Made by a program: the position numbers and the translations under genes. The notes below the pieces were generated by a model, which saw only the letters and a list, made by a program, of their open reading frames with translations, was not told the DNA's origin and searched no databases. From Anthostomella pinea (lineage: Eukaryota > Ascomycota > Sordariomycetes > Xylariales > Xylariaceae): a DNA stretch of 64,000 nucleotides. Below, piece by piece: positions 56,301 to 64,000 of the stretch. The number at the start of each line of letters is the position of its first letter. The first letter of the stretch is position 1. The stretch is from contig CAUWAG010000018.1 in NCBI GenBank assembly GCA_963556695.1, positions 1,488,001-1,552,000 on the forward strand, in the 5' to 3' direction.

Positions 56301-57504
56301 CTTCAAGACCATGCCAAAAGACAAGCTAGGCTATGACACAATCTATGTGGTGATAGACCGACTAGGCAAACGCCCGTGGTCTATTCCAACATATAAGACA
56401 TGTACAGCCAAGGACCTTACCACCTTGAACTTCAATGGACCTTGGAGGGTCTATGGCACCCCTGAGACTGTAACTTCAGACCGTGGTCCCCATTTCATTG
56501 CTGCCTTTTTAGATGAACTAGCCAAGCTTATAGGGATGGACCTACGCCGCTCTACTGCAGAGTACCCTCAGACGGATGGTCAGACAGAGATCATTAACCA
56601 GTTCCTCCAGACCAAGCTCTGACCCTTTATAAGTCATTTTCAGGATGACTGGTCTCAATTGCTGCCCTGTCTGGATTTTGCTTATGCCACATAACCTCAT
56701 GCAAGTACTGGCTTATCTCCAGCTGAGGTTGAAATGGGGTTTCTTCCAGTTATGACGTTTGACTGGGATAAACGCAGTCCTCTCTCAAGAAAGACGCCTA
56801 TTACAGAGCAGCTGAGTTGTTCAGACGCTCAAGAGTTTGCTGAACGCCGGGCACAGGCTGTGGCATAGGCCAAAACCAACCTCTTCAAGGCACAAACAGA
56901 GTACAAGAAACAGGCTGACAAATCCCGACGACCAATCGACTGGAAGCCAGAAGATATGGTATATGTCCGCAAAGGAGCATGGCGCACTGACCGCCCACAT
57001 GATGGGTTGGACAACCCCTATATGGGACCATATCGGGTTATCAAACAGGTCAATGAGAATGCCTTTGAGATTGACTTATCCCCTGGGATAAACGCTCATC
57101 GTGTTATCAATGCAAGCCGCTTAATACGGTCACCAAATAACCCTGTCCCAGGTCAGGTGATCCCTCCACCGCCTCCCGTCAACGTGGATGGGGTTCCTGA
57201 GTGGGAAGTTAACAAAATTCTGTCCTCCCGCCAAACCCGGGGCAAGCTGGAGTACTAGGCTGAATGGACAGGTCATGATCCTGACGCGATGTGGTACCCA
57301 GCAGCTAACTTCAGAGGCTCAGCTGTACGCGTCAAAGAGTTCCATGAGGCAAATCCCAAGGCGCCAGGTCCACCTTAAAGGTTACAGCAATGGATAGAGG
57401 CTGCTGCTGATGATCAGGACCTAACTGATCATGAGGAAGACAACTTGCCTGTAAGGGGCTCTGCACAAGGAGTAAGAAGAACTCGTAAGAAATCATCGTC
57501 GTAA
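53360..57504 (+). pseudogene. Gypsy-2 pol, stops and one frameshift
   Basis: Protease with intact LIDTGAEVYLLGS; reverse transcriptase with LRFCVDYRELNAQ and AYVDDILIFF; RNase H (LETDASDGIISAAL, FTDHQAL); integrase with zinc finger (HPGRNK...CPECG) and DDE core (MDFKTMPKD, TSDRGPHF, GQTEIINQ); C-terminal chromodomain (PEWEVNKILSSRQTRGKLEY, then AEWTGHDPDAMWYPAANF). One base is lost near 54650; otherwise damage is in-frame stops (for example 55582, 55990, 56620, 56692, 56866, 57256). The final stop is at 57502-57504. The catalytic residues are all present, so this copy is less damaged at its active sites than Gypsy-1. Confidence 0.93.
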
Positions 57505-57530
57505 ACCGACTTTGATAAGGGGGGGAGTAG

Positions 57531-57596
57531 TGTGACGGCTGTGGCGGCCTGCACAGACCTTCCCACATGACAAGTGGATACCTCCCAATAGGGGAA
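57531..57596 (+). repeat. Gypsy-2 3' LTR, first 66 bp only
   Basis: Matches the 5' LTR from TGTGACGGCTGTGGC to AATAGGGGAA, then switches abruptly to AT-rich DNA. Either an insertion split the LTR or a deletion joined it to older sequence. Confidence 0.92.
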
Positions 57597-58349
57597 ATTA
57601 TTAAATACGTATATTTCATATTAAAAATCCTGACTTTAAAAAGGACAATCCTTTAAAAAGTCGTTATTAAAAAATAAATATTTAAAGTATATAACGCTTC
57701 ACAAAGCCGTTGAAAATGCCGCTCTTACGTGCAACTTTTTTATCAAGCTAAGATTAAAATTAAAAAATGCTATTACATTCATATAAAACTATACTAGCGT
57801 TAAATCTCAAATAAGAAATATTAAAGTATTGAAAAACGACGTTACGTTCAAATAAAATATAGCTATATCCTTTGAAAGTGCTGATAATCTAGCTAATAAC
57901 GTTATAAACCTATTAAATAACCTGAAGTTTAGATGGTATGTTACTTAGTTATAAAGAAAAAAAAGTTTTTCAATCGTTAGGCATAAAATTAGAAATATAT
58001 AACTATAATATAACACGTTTAACCTGTTAAAAAAGCAACTATATATTAGTTAAAAAGGTAAAAAACAGTCTTTTAATTTATTAGTTTAGCTTAAAGCATA
58101 ACTAGCTATGAATAGCCCCAAATTATAGCTACAAAAAGGTATATAAGTAATATATAAAGATCAGCCACGTGATCGGTTTATACAAGGACTTATAAAAAAC
58201 TTTAATATATTTTATTAATAATAAACTATTAATAAACCTTTTTCAAAGTATAACAAAATTCTTTCCCTGTTTTTTTTTTCAAAAATCGAGAAACTTAAAA
58301 GTTAAAAGAATCAAATAAACATTTTACCGTACATTCGTTTAAATATAAC
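57597..58349. other. AT-rich block, RIP-like
   Basis: Stops in all frames, no gene. Begins inside the broken 3' LTR of Gypsy-2. Confidence 0.8.
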
Positions 58350-58635
58350 TGTAAGCAGTCGGGTGGCTCACAGGTGTGCTGTAGCACGCTTCTAGGGATG
58401 ACAAGGCTGACAAGGCTGACAGCAGCACTGAAAGGAAGGAACAGCCTGGAAGCGGGCTTTGATCCTTAGTGTATCTGGGACAAGGGATCTTTACCCTCCA
58501 GATCAAAGGCTGGGCATTGCTTTGAAGTTGGTATGTGTATTTAGTACCTGAACAGGTCCCAAGACCCAAGGGTAGATTCGCACCCAGAATGTAAGCAACA
58601 TGATGACCTGAACCACTGAACCGATCTTTTCCATA
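58350..58635 (+). mobile_element. solo LTR, family L4 (286 bp)
   Basis: Starts TGTAAGCAG and ends TTTTCCATA (CA to TA, as RIP would give). The exact duplication ATAAC lies at 58345-58349 and 58636-58640. GC-normal, between AT-rich flanks. It contains two adjacent GACAAGGCT units at about 58398-58415. Confidence 0.7.
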
Positions 58636-59216
58636 ATAACATGTTTAAAGGCTATTATGAGCCCTTTTTAAAGGCGTAACGGCGCGCAAATACGAGCTTT
58701 TTGTAAGCGTCAATTTTTATAAGCTCGATACGTTTAATAACGCGTTATTTCCGTATTCTATTACATTATAAAAAGCGCCGAAAGGTAATAAAGTTTACTG
58801 GCGTACTTTTTTATGATTTAGAGCTTTGATAAGTGACTTAACGATTTTGATAAATGAAATAAAGTATATAAACAGCTGCGCAGCTTTAAGTAATTAAAAA
58901 ACGGCGCGTATAAAGTATATAATAAAAGATTCGGTATTTTTAAGACGTTTAATTTAATTTATTATGGTTTCATCATAGTAGTAAAACGCATTATTTACGG
59001 CTGTTTAACTTACCTTACTTATTATAGCTTTGATTATAAATGCGCGGGCTTTAAAAATAAAATTATCGTTGTTTTGTAAAAAAAATTTAATACAAGCTTA
59101 AATTCATATAATTCGTTTAAATTTTAAAGTTTTTATAATTATAAAAAAAAAGTAATAATAAGTAAAGTTCTTAACGCCTTGCGCGTATATAAAATGTCGG
59201 GAAATATTACTAAGTT

Positions 59217-59596
59217 TGTTGGATCCATGCGATTCCACATTTAACCCATCCATGCCGAACCCACATGTATGATTAGATAAGAGATTAGATACCGGATTGT
59301 GAGGTCACTTAGCCAGACCTGCGAGTCCAGCTATGTTGAATACGAGCGTCAATTGAAGTGTGTATTATAATGTTGTATGGGCACTGTCTGTCTGTGTACG
59401 AGTTTTCAATACTAGTTTTTGCACTGGTGGCTGGTCGCAGTCTAATGCGCTGTCATCCACGTGACATGGTCAGTGCATGTCCCAAATGGTGCGCTGGTAT
59501 CTGACAAGCTAGATCTCTCAATTCAACTATCAGCAACATCATGACCTTGATTCAATACTCGAGTATTATGATTGATCGTTCAAGTCTATTCTAACA
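59217..59596 (+). mobile_element. solo LTR, family L1, with an insertion
   Basis: Starts TGTTGGATCC and ends ATTCTAACA. The exact 5-bp duplication AAGTT lies at 59212-59216 and 59597-59601. It is split by a 173-bp insertion at 59334-59506; without that and one duplication the length is about 202 bp, equal to the other copies. Confidence 0.93.
59334..59506 (+). mobile_element. solo LTR, family L5 (173 bp), nested in L1
   Basis: Starts TGTTGAATAC and ends GTATCTGACA. The exact duplication AGCTA lies at 59329-59333 and 59507-59511, within the L1 LTR sequence. No other copy was found in the window. Confidence 0.88.
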
Positions 59597-60220
59597 AAGT
59601 TAACATATATCCGATCAATATTTATATAAAAATATTATATAAAAAGCTATTTATTTAGCCGTTTAAATTATTAGATTTTCTATTTATATTACTAGCGGTA
59701 AGATTAACTTAAGGTGTGTCTTATTACTTCGTATATAATATTATAATTATACGTTTATGATATAACTACTTAAAGCCGCTATTACGTAACTTTATAACTA
59801 AGGTTTATTAGGTAAGTTTATTTTAAAATAAATATACATTTAATATAATTATAAGTATTATTATAATAAAGCCGCTTTAAAAAAAACCTTCGTTTAACTT
59901 GCTATGAAATAACGGTATAAACGCTACTTATTTTTAAGTAATAATACTACTTATTTTTAAATATTATTCAAGTATTCGACCTATACAGATATTAAAGCGC
60001 GTTATTACGTAACCTTCTTTTTAAGCTAGTAAAAGCAGCGTTTAATAAAAAGTACCTGCTTTTAAACAATAGAGGCACCTGTTTTTAAATACAACCTAGG
60101 TAAATATGTTTTAATAAGATGCGTTAGTCTTAACTCTTTAAGCTGCGCGCAGCGCAAACCAGAGCGAGCTACTAAGCTTGTTTAAATAACAGAATATTTA
60201 AAATCAGCACTAAATACAAG

Positions 60221-60765
60221 AATATAAACCATCTGTACCATCTACACATTGTTTGATAGCACCGCATCTAATGGGATTTGAGCACTACGGCGATTTTGAT
60301 TACCCATACTAACCTAGTAGACATAGTCTAAAAGAGGCGAATGCAGGAGCAAGTCGCGGCCGGAACATTGTCATATTCGTCGGTGGACTTGGGATTATGA
60401 TATGAAGACTCGCAAAAGAACACTTAAGCAGTCGGCTGGGATTTGAAGCTGTGGAGATGAAGTTAGATGAATATAGTTAGAGTAAATGGCGGCCAAATGA
60501 GTGTGAATAGATGAAGGGAAGATAGGACAACAGGGATACGTCAACGGGCGGTAAACCTAAAAACAAGCAGACCAACATCGAGGGGTGACGGGTAGCCAGC
60601 GATTCCTGTCGGAAAGAGTATCACATAAGTCGCGCAATAATGACGAGACAAGTCCGGACATGGGTATGTGACTGTGGAGGAAAGCGAAATTGAAGCTAGG
60701 TAAAAGAAGTATGAAAAATACAGACAACTACATAGTACAGACACGAGGAGACGAAAGGAAAGAAC
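60221..60765. other. no recognised gene
   Basis: GC-balanced flank of the Gypsy-2 solo LTR. No coherent coding frame is seen. Confidence 0.5.
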
Positions 60766-60977
60766 TGTGACGGCCTGCACAGACCTTTCCACATGACAAG
60801 TGGATACTTCCTAATAGGGGAAGGATCTGACCAGAGGATCCCCTTAAAGGGGCAACCTCCCACTGTACCTATCTCTCTCTCTCTTCCTTTCCTCTCTAGT
60901 CTTGATATTCTCGTCAATAGAGTAATAGCTGCTTGCTGCCGGCCATGTCCCAGCTCCTCAGTACGCTCGCCGTGACA
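60766..60977 (+). mobile_element. solo LTR of the Gypsy-2 family
   Basis: 212 bp, TGTGACGG...GCCGTGACA. The exact duplication AGAAC lies at 60761-60765 and 60978-60982. Confidence 0.95.
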
Positions 60978-61312
60978 AGAACTCGCCCTGGACCACGATC
61001 TTTCAAGCTTCCAATTCCTCAAGCAGGAGACACGAGCATTGTCATCATACCCCGTTTGACAAAGCACATCGTGCCCAATTTCCTCCACATCACCCAGCGT
61101 AGCGAACCCATTGGCATCATCCCGCGTTCTGTTTCCTGGCAGATTGGTGATATGCAGTTGGCGACGTCAGAGGGCGAACAGTATGGTCGCACTTTAATGA
61201 CTACAGCATGGGCCTGAAGATCTCTATTGACTGGAAGTATGCATCTTCCGGCATGAATGTGCCTGGGCGTGCGTTTATACAGTTGAAAGAGAGCGAGAGG
61301 TGGTGGTTTACG
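60978..61312 (+). other. unrecognised open stretch
   Basis: A plus frame is open from the LTR to a TGA near 61217 (including GDTSIVIIPRLTKHIVPNFL), and a neighbouring frame continues (FNDYSMGLKISIDWKY). It could be a host-gene remnant interrupted by the LTR insertion. The family is not recognised. Confidence 0.25.
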
Positions 61313-61947
61313 CTACTCCTCGGGCACATCTAGATACTCATAACTGCTGTAATACCAATGAGCCGTTTCACTGGTAGGGGCTACGGGCTGGTTGGTGACA
61401 TGCTGTGGCTCGCTGTCCTGTGATGAGTTAGCCGCGAAGTAATATACGTGATGGACTGAACAGTGTGCGAGTTGGAGATTGCCATGGCGAGGTAGTCTAC
61501 AAAGCTCTGGACACTGGATAGAAACCTTACCTGACTCGAGAGAGGAGCCTCCTCTGTCACGTCACTGCTGTTCGTGCGCCAGAATCGCACTTCTTCTGCA
61601 TCTACGTGGACACCAACTTTGGATGACATCATTACCATGTCTCCCGGCGAAGTATCGTATAAGCAAGCAGCTGAAGCTGTGATAATGTCGGGAAGTTCAC
61701 GGTGACTCTCCCCATCGTGGCTCGTTGACTGGCGAGATAGAAGTCGTTCTTTCGTCAACTTGCCGCTCGAAAACAAGGTAAAGTAGGGGAGCAGTTGGGA
61801 CGAATGCACAGTGGCATTGAGAGCAACGGTGTCCTCTGGATCAAGGGAGACTGCCAGTGGGAATGGATGGGAAAAGAGAGCATGGGTAGGCCTTACAGGC
61901 AGAATTGGCGCAATGAACTTGTTTGGTTTGAAGCCACCAATGGGCAT
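61313..61947 (-). CDS. hypothetical protein, two exons
   Basis: ATG at 61945-61947 (MPIGGFKPNKF). Exon 1 61947-61531 (139 codons); intron 61530-61418, 113 nt, GTAAGG with a CTAAC branch site 8 nt before CACAG; exon 2 61417-61313 gives a further 34 residues ending SSYEYLDVPEE. Total 173 residues. There is no signal peptide or membrane segment, and the middle contains several Asp/Glu-Val strands (VGVHVDAEEVRFW). I do not recognise the family. If the intron is not spliced, the frame runs on to a TAG near 61384, so the splice model rests on the branch site and the more natural C-terminus. A 5'-leader intron beginning GTAAGT near 62053 may precede it. Confidence 0.5.
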
Positions 61948-64000
61948 GCTCACGACAGCGGTGAGTAGGTTAGGAATCAGGCAGGCCGGACTGGTAGTGG
62001 GTGGTGAGGTGGAAAGGCTGATGTTGGGAGGGAGTTGAGATGATTGACTTACCAAAGATGGTATCTTCCAGTAGAGTTGAGAGATGAAGAAAGCGCGCAG
62101 TTTTGAAGACTGCTTGAGAAAAGGATAAGCACGATGTTTCTGTACGAAAGAGGCAAAACCAACGTTGGAACTGTGGTGATGTTGCTTGCGTAGAAAAGAA
62201 GGCCTGAAAAAATTGGTTGCTGCGGTAGATTCGGCTAGGTATCTGTCTGTGGATACCTTGCCAGTTGGCAGACGGTGTCAGATGCGTGTAGGTGAAGACT
62301 GACCCTACGTCCCCTACACGCATCACACGGGGCTAGTGAGTGTAGTCACCTAGGGTTACATCCCACAGGGGGTGTCGATAGCTGGAGTGCCCATGATGCC
62401 TCCCCTATAGTGTTCCACGGGGACTTCCTGCACTCCAGGGCCCCTGGAACTCCTTGTATTCTGGCCTCCTCCTACACGGTCATCACTCGACGCTCGCAGA
62501 TAAGAACAGATCTTGTGACCTTGACTGCAGCTTACCTTTCCGTCTATACCACCTCGACAACTGACGGCAGTCCTGGACAGTTTCTCTCCATCCTTGTGGG
62601 TCAGAACCCCAGGTCACAGTCGACTACTTCGTCAACGAGAAGCCCTGTGTTCACCATAATCCGCCGTAGTACAGATCTCCCAGCGGGATGAACGGATCTC
62701 TTCAGGATCTCCTGGTCATCAAGGTGAGGACAGCAGTAACACCGCAAGATTGACAACTGCCTGTCTGGATACATCCAAGGACGGTTGGGTACAGTGATAC
62801 CTGGCCGGAACCCTTCGGTATAGTTCCGTCTACTTCGTTTGAAAGACACAAGCTATCTGCATAGATTTGGCAGACTCCGAAGCAGCACGATTCTCTAGGT
62901 GACTTCATCGAGTGCAAGAAGCTGACACGAAGCAGCAAGCAAAGACGCGGGCGATGACGAATAAAACTCCTCAGGGTACCCAGAGACTTTATATTGAGAA
63001 AGTACCGAGGCACCGGCGGTCAGCACCAAGCCGAGTAATGGCGTCCCATCGCCTGACATGTTGATACTGGCCTGTAAACAATGAACACGATGGTTTTGAT
63101 AGGCAACTGCTTGAGAGAGATAAAGTTCCACAGGTGGTTGAATACAAGGCGGGAGCCATGTTATATTGTATATTCGGAACTTCAGTCACAGGTGCCAGAG
63201 GGTTGCGAATTTGTTCAAGATACTGGAGGCAACGTATTTGCCACGAACAGCATATCTACAAGAGTCAGAGAGCTTGAGCTATGCCAGACTGGATTCGTAT
63301 CGTTCGCAGATGGAACAAACTTGAACACGAGGCCACAGCGCCTACCTGACCGAATGGGTATCCATCCGTCAGTGCCACTCCCAGCCGGTCTCCTCAAGGG
63401 TGCGAATGGGAAGGGTCGACGCGGCCTCATATTCGTGAGATGTGTTTCGGTCATGTAGTCTATTGTTTAGGATCAAATTGTTGTTTGTGAGATTTCCGCA
63501 AGGACAAGCGACGTTGGGGCGAGCTCTTGTGCCTGTTGGGGTTAAACAGTTTTGGTGTCGGTGGTATTGCCGATTGGCGGGCGGGCATGGATGTCGTCGA
63601 AAGCAGCAAGCCGCCAACCCTTCAGTGACCCGTGCATGAACCGTGTGTCTTGAAGAGAGGAAGGGTACCTACACCCAAATTATTCTTCGAGTATGGATTT
63701 CTACTTAGATGAACCCGCACCTACACCACTAGATCCCTCACAGACACCAGTTGCGTGCGAGTCTCGGCTATTCGTTCAAAGTTCAGACAGCAATTTCTTG
63801 TCTTGCGCCCCTTACTAGTCTGTTACGTCTTCTGTTGGGCACTCGTTTTGTGTTCGGCCGTACATTGGTCTCTCGAGTCGGCGGGTCGTCCATACCATGT
63901 TTCCAGAAAACGTCGTTAGGTTCGACCTTGTAGTCCGACTCAATGGTTTTCTCCCACTCCATGCTATATATGGTTCGTTTCTTTTCTTTCAGTATAGGAA
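61948..64000. other. no confident gene
   Basis: GC-balanced. 62050-62330 may be the leader of the minus-strand gene. 62410-62691 (+) is open but repetitive in Ser/Thr and not recognised. 63081-63458 (+) has an ATG and 125 open codons, again unrecognised. A minus ATG at 63960-63962 opens 59 codons (MEWEKTIESDYKVEPNDVFW), with TATATA a few bases upstream, and could be the first exon of a gene. Splice-aware prediction would be needed to call any of these. Confidence 0.3.

Larger units (their letters stand above)
51503..57596 (+). mobile_element. Gypsy-2: chromodomain LTR retrotransposon, 3' LTR cut short
   Basis: The 5' LTR is 51503-51725 (223 bp, TGTGACGG...GCCGTGACA); the internal region has gag and pol; a polypurine tract (AAGGGGGGGAG, 57518-57528) precedes the 3' LTR at 57531. 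Only the first 66 bp of the 3' LTR remain before AT-rich sequence begins at 57597. Solo LTRs of the family are at 23826, 27621 and 60766. Also a chromovirus, but distinct from Gypsy-1. Confidence 0.95.
58636..60220. other. AT-rich block, RIP-like, holding a nested LTR pair
   Basis: AT-rich on both sides of the L1 LTR at 59217-59596. No gene is visible. Confidence 0.8.

Noticed and set aside
53399..57258. Separate host genes suggested by the individual open frames in 40.8-46.3 kb and 51.9-57.3 kb
   Set aside because: All are consecutive parts of the gag and pol of two Gypsy elements, bounded by LTRs.
1..64000. CRISPR array, bacterial operon, rRNA genes or a biosynthetic gene cluster
   Set aside because: No regularly spaced repeats, no bacterial gene organisation, no rRNA-like sequence, and no core biosynthetic enzyme is visible. 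The content is fungal.

Overview
The window looks like DNA from a filamentous ascomycete (Pezizomycotina). Evidence: short GT-AG introns of 50-120 nt with CTAAC/CTGAT-type branch sites, fungal gene families (SurE-like secreted phosphatase, CDC4-type F-box/WD40, dynamin, copper amine oxidase), fungal transposons (chromodomain Gypsy, Fot/pogo, Tc1, hAT, Tad-like LINE, Copia), and long AT-rich, gene-free blocks. Many transposon and gene copies carry in-frame stops and active-site losses that are C-to-T or G-to-A changes, the pattern left by repeat-induced point mutation (RIP). No species is claimed.

Layout. 1-5.5 kb is GC-balanced: a short interstitial telomere-type repeat, a tRNA-derived SINE, a complete but broken hAT transposon (1582-4681) and, 75 bp beyond it, a three-exon gene for a 104-residue secreted protein with 12 cysteines. 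5.5-8.3 kb is AT-rich. 8.3-13.4 kb holds old LTRs, a Tc1-type transposon and a second SINE. 13.9-19.6 kb is a graveyard of host-gene pieces (CDC4-like gene in two halves, start of a dynamin, ZZ zinc finger) mixed with LINE, Copia and solo-LTR pieces. An intact 454-residue protein with a PD-(D/E)XK-like core is at 19601-20965. 22.9-28 kb is AT-rich with three solo LTRs. 28.4-29.4 kb is an LTR with a SINE nested in it.

30.2-37.9 kb is the main gene island: a SurE-like secreted phosphatase with one nonsense codon, an 817-residue repetitive disordered protein, and an intact secreted copper amine oxidase. 37.9-64 kb alternates AT-rich blocks with a complete Gypsy chromovirus (40512-46612), a Fot/pogo element (48789-50638), a second Gypsy chromovirus (51503-57596), several solo LTRs, and at the right end a probable two-exon hypothetical gene (61947-61313, minus).

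How it fits together. Nearly every GC-normal island inside the AT-rich blocks is a short element, often with a clean target-site duplication (TSD), while the long multi-kb elements carry RIP-type nonsense mutations. Three SINE copies each have a perfect 15-bp TSD, and at least four LTR families have solo copies with 5-bp TSDs, including one solo LTR nested in another and a SINE nested in an LTR. The host genes that remain are secreted or accessory types. This resembles a repeat-rich, possibly subtelomeric, accessory compartment. About half the window has no supported gene.
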